A stretch of 64,000 bases of DNA from contig NZ_CP036423.1 of assembly GCF_009910365.1 (NCBI RefSeq), forward strand, positions 62,001-126,000, read 5' to 3'. The notes beneath the pieces were generated by a model. The model made no database searches and was not told the DNA's origin. It saw only the letters and a program-made list of their open reading frames with translations. The position numbers and the translations under genes are program-made. Source of the stretch: Aequoribacter fuscus (GTDB taxonomy: Bacteria; Pseudomonadota; Gammaproteobacteria; Pseudomonadales; Halieaceae). Positions 52,277-62,641 of the stretch are shown here, piece by piece; within the stretch, counting starts at the first letter, position 1, and the number at the start of each line of letters is the position of its first letter.

Positions 52277-54115
52277 GTGCACTTTAGTAAACCACTGTCT
52301 TTTAGTCTGGCACTCGCGTCGTTATCTGTGACTCATGCTCTCCAGGCCGACTCCATTCCGGCATTAGAAGAGGTCGCTGTTGTTGCCAACCGCGTTGCCA
52401 ATGACAATTCGGCGTCGAGTGCTGCGACCCTTGCTACCGCTCTGCGCTACGACCCAGTCCTTGATGTTCAGTCGCGGGGTTTGGCAGAAGGGCAGGCCGA
52501 CTTGGTGATTCGGGGTGCAAGCTTTGAAAGTGCGGCGATCAGTGTCGGTGCGGTAAATATTCGCGACCCGCAAACGGGGCATTACCTACTGGAGTTGCCC
52601 ATTGAGCCGACCTTTTTAAGCTCGCCCTCAGTAGCTTTGGGTAGTGATGGCGTGCTCGCTGCGCAAAACGCGACTATTGGTGCAGTGTCTTATTCACTAA
52701 AGCCGGTTGAACCGCAAGCTCAACTGCAGGGGGCTTGGGGCGATGATCAGTCAAGCTATCAAAGCCTGCGCTTGGCTTCGGTGCTCGCGATGAACGATTC
52801 GGATATTGGCATTCGACTTGCTGCGACACGCTCATCGAGTGACGGCAGTGTGGCGAATGGCGATCATGATTTTGAGCGACTTAATGTTGCGCTGCAGCGT
52901 CGCACAGACTCCGCGCAATCGGATCTGATACTGGCACATCAAGATAAATTTTTCGGTTGGCCTGGAGCTTATACGGGCTTTGCGTCATTGCCCGAAACGG
53001 ATCACACAAAAACGTCTTTGGTACTGTTGAATCATCGTCAAGCGACAAAGGCGGGTTGGTATGCTGTTAGTGCGTATCGTCGTAGTTTGGACGACGATTA
53101 TGACTTCGACCGGCGCACTCAGGAGGTGGGCGTGCCTGGCTCGTTTGATCATAAAACGCGCAACTGGGGTTTGGGTTTACGCGGTAAAACGGATCTAGGG
53201 AATGTTGATTACGAGTACGCCGTGCAATATCAAGCCGATAAGTTGGTGCGTTCTACGGATTTGACCGAGGGCGACTTTCGTTCTCGGCAGTATATCAGTG
53301 CAGTGCTGGCACCGACTTGGCTAGTCTCTGGCGACGCTGCGGATTGGCGTTTTAAAGCGGGTATCGTCTATCAAGATACCTCTCAGAGTGAGCCATTCTG
53401 GGGTGCTTTGGGTTCGGCGACTTGGATATCAAACGCATTGCCCTTGCAGTTGACTTTGGATTACGCCGATAGCTCACAAGTCCCGGGTTATACCGCGTTA
53501 AAGTCTCGTCCTACCGGCCTGTTTGGCGGCAATGCGAACCTAGGTCGCGAAGAATCCGCGCAGTGGTCGACGACTCTCACTTATCAAGCGGCGGTAGGTA
53601 GCGATATTTCGGTTTCATTATTCAAACGCACGGACGATGACTTGGTCGACTGGACCTACAGTACGAGTCAACCCAGTACCCGCCAGGCTAATGCCGTTGA
53701 CTTGGATGTTAAAGGCGTCGAGGTATTGTGGCGCGCGAGTGCCGGTGATCTTGCATGGATCGTCGGCGGAATGCACCTCACCAAAAATGCCGACTATGGC
53801 TCGGCCATGGTCGATGCGAGTTATTACGCGCTTAACTATGCTAAGCAGCGATTGACCGCCGCCTTGACCTGGCAGTTAGATGAGCAATGGCAGGTCAAAC
53901 TAGACAACGAGTACCGGCGCCAAGCGCATAATCCTTTACGCAGCGGCGCTGATACCGCCTACGTTGGGTCGGTGTCTGTGGTGTATTCGCCGGTTGATGT
54001 GCTCGAGTTGGCGTTCATCGTTGATAATGTCAGTGACGAAGATTTTCAGCGCTTCCCGGGCTCACCGGCAGCGCGTCGAAGCGCGAGCTTGCAGGTTACG
54101 CTAAATTTGCGTTAA
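52277..54115 (+). CDS. Short TonB-dependent receptor, BtuB-like size
   Basis: 612-aa outer-membrane transporter, close in length to BtuB. GTG start with a CGGAG ribosome site; signal peptide FSKPLSFSLALASLSVTHAL, TonB box ALEEVAVVANR, plug with LVIRGASFESAAISVGAVNI, barrel ending SASLQVTLNLR. The final residue is Arg rather than the usual aromatic, so membrane insertion signals differ slightly. No cobalamin riboswitch was found in the 200-bp leader, so a B12 role is not supported. Convergent with an unknown exported protein gene. Confidence 0.83.
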   Translation: MHFSKPLSFSLALASLSVTHALQADSIPALEEVAVVANRVANDNSASSAATLATALRYDPVLDVQSRGLAEGQADLVIRGASFESAAISVGAVNIRDPQTGHYLLELPIEPTFLSSPSVALGSDGVLAAQNATIGAVSYSLKPVEPQAQLQGAWGDDQSSYQSLRLASVLAMNDSDIGIRLAATRSSSDGSVANGDHDFERLNVALQRRTDSAQSDLILAHQDKFFGWPGAYTGFASLPETDHTKTSLVLLNHRQATKAGWYAVSAYRRSLDDDYDFDRRTQEVGVPGSFDHKTRNWGLGLRGKTDLGNVDYEYAVQYQADKLVRSTDLTEGDFRSRQYISAVLAPTWLVSGDAADWRFKAGIVYQDTSQSEPFWGALGSATWISNALPLQLTLDYADSSQVPGYTALKSRPTGLFGGNANLGREESAQWSTTLTYQAAVGSDISVSLFKRTDDDLVDWTYSTSQPSTRQANAVDLDVKGVEVLWRASAGDLAWIVGGMHLTKNADYGSAMVDASYYALNYAKQRLTAALTWQLDEQWQVKLDNEYRRQAHNPLRSGADTAYVGSVSVVYSPVDVLELAFIVDNVSDEDFQRFPGSPAARRSASLQVTLNLR

Positions 54116-54120
54116 TCAAT

Positions 54121-54759
54121 CTAGCGCAGAGAAACGACCGACTCTGCTTGACGGCTGAAAGTTACCGTTGGGTTTTGCGCTTCGACTCTTTTGTTGCGCT
54201 TGAGCTCGATACTGTGCGTTTCGTCGGTTCGATATGTGGTGGTTTTTCCGTCAGCGGTCATTGTAATCGTTGCGGGTTCACCGAAGTGAAATTGCAAGGT
54301 CTTGAGTGTTGGCGTCAACCAGCTCATGCCGCCCGCCATTTTTTCGGTTAAGCCGTTAATATCATCGAGGGACGAAAAAAGTGTCTGATAAGAGATCACG
54401 TTGTCGGTGGGTGGCGCCAAAAACAAGGTGACGTTTAAAGACGTTAAGTGCGCGGGTTGGTTAACGACCAGCGTAAGTGCTTTTGCTTCAGCGTCGGTCA
54501 GCAAAGGCAAGGTGATGTTGTGGTTTGTATCAATGGGTAATGGCTGCTCTGGTAAGCCCGCGCCCTCTAGCCAGGCTTTGACTTCACCCTCTCCAGAATA
54601 ACTGACGCGGGTATTGAGCTGCGCCATAGGACTTTTGACTTCGTCGTGAACGTACTGCAATACAGCATTGACTTTGCTGTATTCGACCCGTTTAAATTCG
54701 TCTGCAGAGCTCAGGCTTGAGGCTAGGCTTAACGCGATGATCATCAGTAATTTGGTCAT
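54121..54759 (-). CDS. Exported protein of unknown function
   Basis: 212 aa with a signal peptide (MTKLLMIIALSLASSLSSAD). The mature part begins FKRVEYSKVNAVLQYVHDEV and is mostly beta with no Cys and no membrane segments. The opening YSK motif and overall plan faintly recall DUF2987 proteins of Vibrio and Shewanella, but I would not assign it. It ends 5 bp from the convergent TonB receptor gene. Probably periplasmic. Confidence 0.7.
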   Translation of the reverse strand: MTKLLMIIALSLASSLSSADEFKRVEYSKVNAVLQYVHDEVKSPMAQLNTRVSYSGEGEVKAWLEGAGLPEQPLPIDTNHNITLPLLTDAEAKALTLVVNQPAHLTSLNVTLFLAPPTDNVISYQTLFSSLDDINGLTEKMAGGMSWLTPTLKTLQFHFGEPATITMTADGKTTTYRTDETHSIELKRNKRVEAQNPTVTFSRQAESVVSLR

Positions 54760-54845
54760 TCAACACCCAAAAACAACTTACTCATGGCAGAGCGTAGCAC
54801 CTACATGGGGGGCAACTGAAGTACAAAAAAATCCATCTGATGAAA

Positions 54846-54922
54846 TGGTGGCCCCACCAGGACTTGAACCTGGGACCGATCGATTATGAGTCGAGCGCTC
54901 TAACCAACTGAGCTATAGGGCC
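54846..54922 (-). tRNA. tRNA-Ile2 (anticodon CAT, lysidine-type)
   Basis: 77-nt cloverleaf with encoded 3' CCA: acceptor GGCCCTA/TGGGGCC, D arm AGCTCAGTTGGTTAGAGC, anticodon loop CTCATAA, T loop TTCAAGT. CAT could mean Met, but the acceptor has C4-G69 and C5-G68, features recognised by TilS and shared with E. coli ileX, whereas elongator tRNA-Met has T4, A5. C34 would be changed to lysidine so that it reads AUA. It follows rpoD in the same direction 28 bp on, separated by a stem-loop. Confidence 0.85.
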
Positions 54923-54931
54923 ATGAAGAGA

Positions 54932-54949
54932 GCGGCGATTATACGCCGC
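54932..54949 (-). terminator. Stem-loop after rpoD
   Basis: 6-bp stem GCGGCG/CGCCGC with a 6-nt loop immediately after the rpoD stop codon, then TCTCTTC on the minus strand. A weak terminator, or a processing signal between rpoD and the tRNA. Confidence 0.45.
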
Positions 54950-54950
54950 C

Positions 54951-56753
54951 TTAGTCGTCTAGGAAACTACGTAAGTAGTCGCTGCGCGTCGGATGTCGCA
55001 GTTTGCGAAGTGCCTTGGCTTCGATCTGACGGATACGCTCACGCGTTACGTCAAACTGTTTGCCCACTTCTTCCAATGTGTGGTCTGTGTTCATGTCGAT
55101 ACCGAAGCGCATACGCAAAACCTTGGCCTCGCGCGCAGTCAGTCCCGCCAATACCTCAGTGGTCGCTTCCTGCAAGCCTTGGCCGGTTGCAGAGTCCACC
55201 GGAGAGGCGATGGTTACGTCTTCGATAAAGTCGCCTAAATGCGAATCTTCATCGTCACCAATAGGTGTTTCCATCGAGATCGGCTCTTTGGCAATCTTAA
55301 GCACTTTACGCACTTTGTCTTCAGGCATATCCATGCGCTCGCCCAATTCTTCGGGCGTGGGCTCTCGGCCCATCTCTTGTAGCATCTGGCGCGAAATACG
55401 ATTTAGCTTGTTGATCGTTTCGATCATGTGCACAGGAATACGAATGGTACGTGCTTGGTCGGCAATCGAGCGAGTGATGGCCTGACGGATCCACCAAGTT
55501 GCGTAGGTCGAGAATTTGTAGCCCCGGCGATACTCGAATTTATCGACCGCTTTCATCAAGCCAATGTTGCCCTCTTGGATGAGATCCAGGAACTGCAGGC
55601 CGCGGTTTGTGTACTTTTTAGCGATCGAGATCACTAAGCGTAAGTTCGCTTCGACCATTTCTTTTTTGGCGCGACGAGCACGAGCTTCACCCATCGACAT
55701 GCGACGGTTGATTTCCTTGATCTCGCTAACGCTCAGGCCGCTTTTCTCTTCTGTTGCGATAATTCGGCGCTGCAGGCGCATCAACGTGTCGCGATCGGCT
55801 TCGAGTTTCGCGGCGCGTTCTGGTGCTTTCTTGATTAGGTCGTCCAGCCATGCCTCGTTGGTTTCGTTGCCAACAAAGCTGTCGATAAATGCTTTTCTCG
55901 GCACGCTGCAGTGGCGAACGCAAATCGTCATGATCTCGCGCTCTTGCGTGCGGACTTCTTGAAGCACATCGCGTGCCATATCGAGTAGCGGATCAAATAC
56001 ACGAGGCGTCAGCTTAAAGAACTTGAATACCTCGCCAAGCTTGTCCAGCTCTTTAAGGGTCACCTTGCTCTGGCGGCCTTTTTCGGCGAGTGCTTTCTCG
56101 GTCTTTTCCCACTGCTTGCGCAATTCTTTAAAGCGCTTTGCTGCCTCTACGGGGTCTGGACCAGAGTCACCTTCTTCATCGTCACCGCTTGCTTCGTTGG
56201 CGGCTGCGACTTCTGCTGCGGTGGGCACCTCGTCGGCAGGATCCAAATAGCCCACCATCACATCGCCCAACCGGCGCTCTTCTTGCGTGACTTGGGCGTA
56301 CTCGTTCAGTACGTGCTCGACGGCGCCGGGGTAGTGCGCTAGGGCCGCCATTAACTCACGGATGCCCTCTTCGATGCGCTTGGCGATTACAATTTCGCCT
56401 TCGCGGGTAAGCAGTTCTACCGTACCCATTTCGCGCATGTACATACGGACTGGGTCAGTCGTTCGGCCTGCTTCCGTTTCTACCGCAGCCAGTGCGGCCG
56501 CGGCCTCGGCCGCAGCGATATCGTCGGCAGAGCTATCGCCTTCGGTCATTAATAGCTCATCGGCATCGGGTGCCTCTTCGAACACCTGAATACCCATGTC
56601 GTTGATCATCTGAATGATATCTTCGACCTGATCTGGATCTGAGATGTCTTCGGGCAGGTGATCGTTGACTTCTGAGTAAGTCAAATAGCCTTGTTCTTTG
56701 CCTTTCGCGATCAGGCTCTTCAAGCGAGACTGTTGCTTGACTGATTCAGTCAT
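54951..56753 (-). CDS. rpoD: RNA polymerase primary sigma factor (sigma-70)
   Basis: Housekeeping sigma factor, 600 aa. Region 1.1 at the N terminus ([20 protein letters not shown]), an acidic non-conserved region, region 2 with [20 protein letters not shown] and the -10 recognition [20 protein letters not shown], region 3 [15 protein letters not shown], and region 4.2 [20 protein letters not shown] for the -35 element. Last protein gene of the rpsU-yqeY-dnaG-rpoD macromolecular synthesis operon, 101 bp after dnaG. Confidence 0.98.
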   Translation of the reverse strand: MTESVKQQSRLKSLIAKGKEQGYLTYSEVNDHLPEDISDPDQVEDIIQMINDMGIQVFEEAPDADELLMTEGDSSADDIAAAEAAAALAAVETEAGRTTDPVRMYMREMGTVELLTREGEIVIAKRIEEGIRELMAALAHYPGAVEHVLNEYAQVTQEERRLGDVMVGYLDPADEVPTAAEVAAANEASGDDEEGDSGPDPVEAAKRFKELRKQWEKTEKALAEKGRQSKVTLKELDKLGEVFKFFKLTPRVFDPLLDMARDVLQEVRTQEREIMTICVRHCSVPRKAFIDSFVGNETNEAWLDDLIKKAPERAAKLEADRDTLMRLQRRIIATEEKSGLSVSEIKEINRRMSMGEARARRAKKEMVEANLRLVISIAKKYTNRGLQFLDLIQEGNIGLMKAVDKFEYRRGYKFSTYATWWIRQAITRSIADQARTIRIPVHMIETINKLNRISRQMLQEMGREPTPEELGERMDMPEDKVRKVLKIAKEPISMETPIGDDEDSHLGDFIEDVTIASPVDSATGQGLQEATTEVLAGLTAREAKVLRMRFGIDMNTDHTLEEVGKQFDVTRERIRQIEAKALRKLRHPTRSDYLRSFLDD

Positions 56754-56854
56754 GAAGCGGTTACCTATGAGGAGATAAAATTAAGCCGGTTATTATAACA
56801 AGTTCAAAGCCTTACGACCAGACGCTGAGCGCTTGGCTTGAAAAAAGTTTGTCG

Positions 56855-58678
56855 CTATGAATTCGCTGACTCTAAGGCACGGAGTTCCGCCAAAAGTTCC
56901 TTAAGTTCGGATTTTTCGGTATCGGACAAAGACCCAATGCCGCGTTTGCTGAGATCATTTATGCGTTCTTGCAGAACTTTCAACTTGGGATGCTTTGTCA
57001 GGCGCCGCAGACAGTCTTTAAATTGAACGGGCAGACCATCGAAAGGAATGATCGATTCCTCACCCGCGAGTCGAGCCAGCAATTCACCCTCGGCGGTACC
57101 ATACCAATGCCCGAGGAGCATCGCGGTATTGGAGTGGGGTTGCTTGCGCAGCAATGTGAGTAGCTCGCTCAGCAGCGACTCGCCAGAATCGTTAAGTATG
57201 GCAATGTCTTCGTTCTCGACTTGCGTGGCGACGTCGGGTCGCTGTAACAGTAAACTGATGCAGGTAAGCGCCAACTTACTGGGTCCGCTATTTTTTTCAT
57301 GGCGTTGAATTGGTTTGGGCGCTAGGGAATTAGGGCTATTTGGCTCGAGATCTTGCGCGAGAATGGGCTTCGGCTTTGGTGTTTGAATCTGGGCAAGCTC
57401 TGTTAGAGACGCTAAATCTACGCCAGTCCGATCGGCCAGCGCCTGCCACATCAATTGTTTAAACACGCCGCTTGGCAGTTGTTGTACCAGTGGCACAGCA
57501 CGCTTTGAAAATGAGGCTTTACCTTCGAGCGATTCTTGATTTAATCCCTCTGCGGCCATATCGAATAAGAACTGTTCGACCGGTCGAGCATCTTTGATTA
57601 ATGATTCAAACGCTTGGGTGCCGAGTTTTCGGACCAGTGTATCGGGGTCTTCACCCTCATCTAGGAACAAAAATTTGGCTTGACGACCATCCTCGAGCAA
57701 GGGCAGCACCGTATGTAGCGCGCGCTCTGCTGCGGCTCGTCCGGCCTTATCGCCATCAAAGCAGAACACAACTTCTGATACAAGACGATAGAGGCGCGTT
57801 AAATGATGTTCCGATGTGGCCGTCCCCAGTGTTGCCACTGCGTAGTGAATATCGTGTTGCGCAAGTGCAATGACATCCATATAGCCTTCAACGACCACGA
57901 TGCGCTCGATGGATTTGCGTGACTGTTTGGCTTCGTAAAGCCCATACAGCTCGCGGCTTTTTGAGAATACGGGCGTCTCGGGTGAATTAAGATATTTTGG
58001 TTTTTCGTCGCCCAGTACGCGACCGCCAAAGGCCACCACACGCCCCCGTTGATCCCTGATTGGGAACATAATGCGATCTCGAAAGCGATCGTAGGTGCGG
58101 TCCTTATCGTTGCGGATTGCCATGCCGTTTTCGACTAATGATTCGAGCTCTTTATCGCCCAAGCGCTCGATCAGATTTTGCCATCCAGGCGGCGCAAACC
58201 CAATCTGATAAAGTTTAGCGATGTGCCCACTCAAGCCCCGGCCCTTCAGGTAGTCGACGGCTCGACCGGCTTGCGGGTGATGTCGCAGGGCGTGTTGATA
58301 GTACTGATTAGCGGCATTCAGGGTCGTGTAGAGATGGGATTGACGGTCTCGTTGTGCCTCTTGCTGCGGAGTGGTTTGCTCGCGAGGTACTTCCAGGCCA
58401 GCGGTGTGGGCGAGTGTTTCCACGGCTTGCGGAAAGTCGACATTGTCGTAGTCCATCACAAAGCCGATGGCGTTTCCGCCCGCGCCACAGCCAAAGCAAT
58501 AATAAAACTGCTTGTCTGGGTTAACGCTGAAAGAAGGCGTCTTTTCGTCGTGAAAAGGGCAGCGAGCCGAGTAATTCTTGCCGGTCTTTTTCAGTTTTAT
58601 TCGACGATCAACGACTTCCACAATATCGGTGCGGTCGAGCAGGGTGTCGATAAAGCTTTGTGGAATGAGTCCGGCCAT
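56855..58678 (-). CDS. dnaG: DNA primase
   Basis: Makes RNA primers for replication with DnaB. 607 aa: zinc domain CPFHDEKTPSFSVNPDKQ and YYCFGCGAGG; catalytic core with VVEGYMDVIAL, TOPRIM ECFDGDKAG-type region here VVFCFDGDKAGRAAAER, and FLDEGEDPDTLVRK. The C-terminal DnaB-binding helicase interaction domain covers about 440-607. Standard position between yqeY and rpoD. Confidence 0.97.
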   Translation of the reverse strand: MAGLIPQSFIDTLLDRTDIVEVVDRRIKLKKTGKNYSARCPFHDEKTPSFSVNPDKQFYYCFGCGAGGNAIGFVMDYDNVDFPQAVETLAHTAGLEVPREQTTPQQEAQRDRQSHLYTTLNAANQYYQHALRHHPQAGRAVDYLKGRGLSGHIAKLYQIGFAPPGWQNLIERLGDKELESLVENGMAIRNDKDRTYDRFRDRIMFPIRDQRGRVVAFGGRVLGDEKPKYLNSPETPVFSKSRELYGLYEAKQSRKSIERIVVVEGYMDVIALAQHDIHYAVATLGTATSEHHLTRLYRLVSEVVFCFDGDKAGRAAAERALHTVLPLLEDGRQAKFLFLDEGEDPDTLVRKLGTQAFESLIKDARPVEQFLFDMAAEGLNQESLEGKASFSKRAVPLVQQLPSGVFKQLMWQALADRTGVDLASLTELAQIQTPKPKPILAQDLEPNSPNSLAPKPIQRHEKNSGPSKLALTCISLLLQRPDVATQVENEDIAILNDSGESLLSELLTLLRKQPHSNTAMLLGHWYGTAEGELLARLAGEESIIPFDGLPVQFKDCLRRLTKHPKLKVLQERINDLSKRGIGSLSDTEKSELKELLAELRALESANS

Positions 58679-58749
58679 GGGCTATGTACGTTGCCAAAAA
58701 GGCTATTGAATCACGTTTTAGAGGCTTTGCCTAAAGACGGTGATCGCCT

Positions 58750-59196
58750 TTAGTTAAGGAGTGCTTTGACCCGCTTGGACACTTCGGCCATATCTGCTCG
58801 GCCTTGCATCTGTGGTTTGATGGTTGCCATTACAGCTCCCATTGCCTGCATGCCACTGGCGCCTGATGCCGCAATCGCGTCTTGAATCATTTTGTCGATT
58901 TCGTCAGCGGATAGAGGTTCTGGTAAAAATTCGCTAATCACTGCGATCTCGGCGAGTTCTTGCTCGGCGAGCTCATCGCGTCCAGCGTTTTGATATTGTT
59001 CTACGGAGTCGCGACGCTGTTTCAGCATCTTGTCCATAATCGCAGTAGCCCGCGCATCGTCAATGTCGATGCGCTCGTCTACTTCAATGCGTTTGAATTC
59101 CGATTGAATTAATCGGAGGGTGCCTAGGCGCTGCTTATCCTTTGCTTTCATGGCCTCTTTAACAGAGGCTTTTATCTGCTCGACTAGCGTAGCCAT
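58750..59196 (-). CDS. GatB/YqeY domain protein
   Basis: 148-aa protein with the YqeY fold, a helical domain resembling the tRNA-binding tail of GatB; role probably in tRNA-dependent amidation or translation, not proven. It has the family pattern LRLIQSEFKRIEVDERIDID, a central QRRDSVEQYQNAGRDELAEQ and AMGAVMATIKPQMQGRADMA. Sits between rpsU and dnaG, 12 bp after rpsU, as in many gammaproteobacteria. Confidence 0.92.
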   Translation of the reverse strand: MATLVEQIKASVKEAMKAKDKQRLGTLRLIQSEFKRIEVDERIDIDDARATAIMDKMLKQRRDSVEQYQNAGRDELAEQELAEIAVISEFLPEPLSADEIDKMIQDAIAASGASGMQAMGAVMATIKPQMQGRADMAEVSKRVKALLN

Positions 59197-59208
59197 GGGC
59201 GCAGTCTC

Positions 59209-59424
59209 TTAATACAAACGAGTACGCTTGCGGTTTTCGCGAGAGACTTTTTTCAGGTGGCGTTTAACGGCAGCAGCGGCAGCTCGTTTGCGCAAGGTGG
59301 TAGGCTTTTCGTAGTGCTCACGCTTGCGAACTTCAGCCAATACACCGGCTTTTTCACAAGAGCGCTTGAAGCGACGAAGTGCTACGTCAAAGGGTTCGTT
59401 TTCTTTCAGCTTTACTGATGGCAT
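59209..59424 (-). CDS. rpsU: 30S ribosomal protein S21
   Basis: 71-aa basic ribosomal protein that helps base pairing of 16S rRNA with the mRNA leader. [20 protein letters not shown] and [20 protein letters not shown] are diagnostic. The ATG at 59424 replaces a longer in-frame start at 59472. First gene of the macromolecular synthesis operon. Confidence 0.98.
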   Translation of the reverse strand: MPSVKLKENEPFDVALRRFKRSCEKAGVLAEVRKREHYEKPTTLRKRAAAAAVKRHLKKVSRENRKRTRLY

Positions 59425-59486
59425 TCTATTTACCTGTCCAGTTGTACGGTATGGGTGTAACCCCAATTTCAATTAAGGGCGCGAAT

Positions 59487-59513
59487 TCTATAGTGGATTG
59501 CGCACGAATGCAA
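59487..59513 (-). promoter_or_regulatory. Candidate sigma-70 promoter for rpsU operon
   Basis: On the minus strand TTGCAT (59508-59513) and TATAGA (59487-59492) are 15 bp apart; shifting the -35 to TTTGCA gives 16 bp. About 60 bp before the rpsU ATG, within the only intergenic space between rpsU and tsaD. Confidence 0.4.
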
Positions 59514-59578
59514 AGCTTTCTGCTAGCTCATTGCGCGCGCCTGTTTTACCATTGCGCCCAAGTGTTAAAGGGTGCCCT

Positions 59579-60610
59579 ATGCGAGTATTAGGAATAGAAA
59601 CCTCCTGCGACGAAACTGGGGTCGCAATTTACGATACCGAGGCCGGATTGTTGGCTGAAGCCTTGTACAGCCAAATCGATATTCATGCTGTCTACGGCGG
59701 TGTTGTACCAGAACTGGCCTCGCGCGATCACGTGCGCAAAACCTTGCCCTTAATTCATGACGTCTTGTCTCGAGCGGGTCTTGAGATTCACGATATCGAG
59801 GGTATTGCGTATACCTCAGGTCCCGGATTGATTGGCGCTTTAATGGTGGGTGCTCTGGTGGGGCGATCGCTGGCAGAAACCTTAGGCATCCCCGCGCTGG
59901 GTGTGCATCACATGGAAGGCCATTTGTTGGCACCCATGTTGTCGGATGAACCGCCGACCATGCCTTTTGTCGCCTTGCTCGTTTCAGGCGGGCATACTCA
60001 ATTGATCGAAGTGCAGGGCATTGGAGACTACACCTTACTGGGGGAGTCGGTTGACGATGCCGCAGGTGAGGCTTTTGATAAAGTGGCAAAGATGTTGTAC
60101 TTGCCCTATCCAGGTGGGCCGCACGTTGCAAAAAAGGCGGAGTCCGGTAACCCGGACCGCTTCGATTTTCCGCGCCCTATGGTGAATAAGCCGGGCCTGA
60201 ACTTCAGTTTTAGCGGACTCAAAACCTATACCTTAACTACTCTGCAAAGTTTGGGCGGTATACATGAAATCAGCGAGCAGGATGTGTGCGATATTGCGCG
60301 CGCTTTCGAGGATGCCGTGGTTGATACGCTAATCATTAAATGTCGACGGGCTCTTGAGCAGACCGGGCTAAAGACTTTGGTGATGGCAGGCGGAGTTAGC
60401 GCTAACCAGCGCTTGCGCGCAAGTCTCGGTCCGGCGTTAGCGCCACTGGGGGCTAGTGTGTATTACCCTGCGCCGGCGTATTGCACTGATAATGGTGCGA
60501 TGATCGCTTACGCCGGTGCTCAACGGTTGTTGGCGGGCGAGCAAGACGGACCTTTGATGGATCTGAGGCCGCGATGGCCCTTGGCGGAATTGCGAGCGGT
60601 GTCGAGTTAA
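59579..60610 (+). CDS. tsaD: tRNA threonylcarbamoyladenosine biosynthesis protein TsaD
   Basis: Transfers threonylcarbamoyl to A37 of ANN-decoding tRNAs with TsaB and TsaE. 343 aa. [19 protein letters not shown] opens the ASKHA fold; the metal site is [23 protein letters not shown] and [19 protein letters not shown] follow; [11 protein letters not shown] is the nucleotide loop. The ATG at 59579 is the family start; a longer frame to 59498 is not supported. Divergent from rpsU and overlaps folB by 1 bp. Confidence 0.97.
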   Translation: MRVLGIETSCDETGVAIYDTEAGLLAEALYSQIDIHAVYGGVVPELASRDHVRKTLPLIHDVLSRAGLEIHDIEGIAYTSGPGLIGALMVGALVGRSLAETLGIPALGVHHMEGHLLAPMLSDEPPTMPFVALLVSGGHTQLIEVQGIGDYTLLGESVDDAAGEAFDKVAKMLYLPYPGGPHVAKKAESGNPDRFDFPRPMVNKPGLNFSFSGLKTYTLTTLQSLGGIHEISEQDVCDIARAFEDAVVDTLIIKCRRALEQTGLKTLVMAGGVSANQRLRASLGPALAPLGASVYYPAPAYCTDNGAMIAYAGAQRLLAGEQDGPLMDLRPRWPLAELRAVSS

Positions 60611-60972
60611 TGGGTGATTGTGTCTTAATTAAAGGCCTGCGCGTGCCCACTTGCATAGGAGTGCATGCATGGGAGCGCGAGATTCGACAGGAATTGGTCC
60701 TTGATATAAAGCTCGAATGGAATAATCGGTTACCGGCAGCGAGCGACAATGTTCGAGACTGTTTAGATTACACCGCAGTATCGGATTGGATAATGCACTA
60801 CCTGGCTCAATCACAAGCCCAGCTTATTGAAACAGTAGCCGAACAAATAGCGATTGGTTTGTTGCATCAGTTTGGTGTCGCCGAGGTATCGTTGACAGTT
60901 AAAAAGCCCGGTGCGGTGCCGCAAGCTGACTGGGTGGGTGTGGAGCTCACGCGAACGCAGGCCGATTTGTGA
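60610..60972 (+). CDS. folB: Dihydroneopterin aldolase
   Basis: Converts 7,8-dihydroneopterin to 6-hydroxymethyl-dihydropterin in folate synthesis. 120 aa: GDCVLIKGLRVPTCIGVHAW at the start, ERE-IRQELVLDI, LDYTAVSDWI and the lysine in LTVKKPGAVPQADWVGVEL. Its ATG shares the A of the tsaD stop codon and it overlaps folK by 4 bp, so the folate pair is translationally coupled. Confidence 0.94.
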   Translation: MGDCVLIKGLRVPTCIGVHAWEREIRQELVLDIKLEWNNRLPAASDNVRDCLDYTAVSDWIMHYLAQSQAQLIETVAEQIAIGLLHQFGVAEVSLTVKKPGAVPQADWVGVELTRTQADL

Positions 60973-61481
60973 GAGTATACCTAGGTATCGGCAGCAATAT
61001 TGCGCCTGCTGATTCGATTGCTTCGGGTTTGCAAGCCTTGCGAGACGAGTTTGGTGCGCTGCAAGCATCAAGTGTCTACGAGTCAGACAGTGTTGGCTTT
61101 GACGGGCCGCGCTTTTGGAACTTAGTGGTGGCTCTGGATGCCGATTTGGGGTTGTTCGATTTACAAGATCGTCTTCGCGCCATCGAGTATCGGCACGGGC
61201 GCCCCGAGAACGCGATGCGCAACAGCAGTCGGGCGCTGGACATCGATATTTTGTTGTATGGCGATTACTGCGGTTTTTACGAGCACATCGAGTTGCCGCG
61301 CCCCGAAATTCATTACAACGCTTTTGTACTCAGGCCCCTAGCGGAGCTCGCACCTAATCGCGCACTGCCTAACATCAATATTTCCTTGGGTGAGCTCTGG
61401 CAACGTTTTGATCAGGCAAAGCAACCTTTGGTGCGCATTCCTTACGTTTATCTGGGTGTAGAGTTACCGGGTAATCTCTAG
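60969..61481 (+). CDS. folK: 2-amino-4-hydroxy-6-hydroxymethyldihydropteridine pyrophosphokinase
   Basis: Next enzyme after FolB in folate synthesis, transferring pyrophosphate from ATP. 170 aa; GTG start. Family motifs: [15 protein letters not shown], the [11 protein letters not shown] signature with both catalytic Asp residues, and [20 protein letters not shown]. Ends 4 bp into the convergent cca gene. Confidence 0.94.
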   Translation: MRVYLGIGSNIAPADSIASGLQALRDEFGALQASSVYESDSVGFDGPRFWNLVVALDADLGLFDLQDRLRAIEYRHGRPENAMRNSSRALDIDILLYGDYCGFYEHIELPRPEIHYNAFVLRPLAELAPNRALPNINISLGELWQRFDQAKQPLVRIPYVYLGVELPGNL

Positions 61482-62614
61482 TCATTAGCCGCCAAGGCAT
61501 TAGCAACAGCTTCACGGCGTGCTTGTTCTATGGCTTGTCCAATTGCGGGTCCCGTCAAATTGGCCTCGACATTGCCGCGGCCTATCTCTCGGCACATTTC
61601 GGCAAGTGCTAGCCACTCTGACCGGTTGTTTGTCTGCTCGTGGTTATCGATTCGTGCAAGATGGGCAGCCGTACTGAGTAAGTCCGCAAAACCTTCGCCT
61701 TGCTTGAGCGCGCCGCAATCACGCAAGCTGTTAAACACGGAATCGGGAGCCTGGGCATTGGGCGCAGCTTGTAGTTCAGGATGTACCCGCAGCTGGGCAA
61801 TGTGTTCCACGATTCGCTTGGGCAGCCCGAACTGCGAAGTCAGTGCAGGTAAAACATCTTTGAGTGTGGGCTGTTTGCTGCCACGCAGTAGCCATGCGGC
61901 GATATGGTGGGTCGTATTGCGGCAGAGCATTGCACTTTGGTTCAGCGTATCTGTCCACGGCGTAAAAGTCGTGGGGCCTGTGTTGTCTACCTTGAGTAAC
62001 TGCTGCAAGGCACCGCACTGTGCCAGTACCGCGATAAACTCGCCTGGATGTTGAGTGCCGAGCGCCTTGTGCAATTCTTGCCATAACCGCTCGTGAGGTA
62101 GGGTCGTCAATTCGCCGCTGGCCACGATGGTTTGCATTAGGCGCTGTGTTTCGGGCGCGATAGAAAACCCAAGGCGCTTAAATCGAGCGGCGAAGCGGGC
62201 CAAGCGCAAGACTCTTAAGGGATCTTCGCTGAAGGCATCGGTTACGTGGCGTAAAACCCGAGCCTCTAAGTCGACCCGGCCACCATAAGGGTCGATTAAT
62301 GTGCCATCTTTGGTTTGAGCCATGGCGTTAATGGTTAAGTCCCGGCGCGCCAAGTCCTCTTCCAGTGAAACGTCTGGTGCGTAATGGCACGCAAAGCCGT
62401 GGTAACCCTGACCTTGTTTGCGCTCTGTGCGGGCTAGGGCGTACTCTTCGTTGGTGCTTGGATGTAAAAAAACCGGAAAGTCCTTGCCGACGGCGCGAAA
62501 GCCTTGTTCTAGCATGGCCTCGGGACTGCCGCCCACGACTACCCAGTCGCGTTCATGCACGGGTAGGTTTAACAGGCTATCACGGACGGCGCCGCCCACA
62601 AGATACGTTTTCAT
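61478..62614 (-). CDS. cca: CCA tRNA nucleotidyltransferase, HD motif absent
   Basis: Adds or repairs the 3' CCA of tRNAs. 378 aa. Class II polymerase core intact: [20 protein letters not shown], the DxD-type catalytic RDLTINAMA, and the template Glu-Asp/Arg region [16 protein letters not shown]. Enterobacterial Cca has a C-terminal HD phosphohydrolase with HDxGK; here the equivalent stretch reads [12 protein letters not shown] and no HD pair is seen, and the protein is about 35 residues shorter. CCA addition is likely; the phosphatase activity is probably lost. Confidence 0.92.
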   Translation of the reverse strand: MKTYLVGGAVRDSLLNLPVHERDWVVVGGSPEAMLEQGFRAVGKDFPVFLHPSTNEEYALARTERKQGQGYHGFACHYAPDVSLEEDLARRDLTINAMAQTKDGTLIDPYGGRVDLEARVLRHVTDAFSEDPLRVLRLARFAARFKRLGFSIAPETQRLMQTIVASGELTTLPHERLWQELHKALGTQHPGEFIAVLAQCGALQQLLKVDNTGPTTFTPWTDTLNQSAMLCRNTTHHIAAWLLRGSKQPTLKDVLPALTSQFGLPKRIVEHIAQLRVHPELQAAPNAQAPDSVFNSLRDCGALKQGEGFADLLSTAAHLARIDNHEQTNNRSEWLALAEMCREIGRGNVEANLTGPAIGQAIEQARREAVANALAAND

Positions 62615-62641
62615 GCGGCGAGTTTAGGCCCAAACGCGGTG

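Noticed and set aside
54668-54889. 73-codon plus-strand frame ending across the tRNA
   Set aside because: It crosses the tRNA gene and reads MVAPPGLEPGTDRL, a known artefact of translating the antisense strand of tRNA genes.
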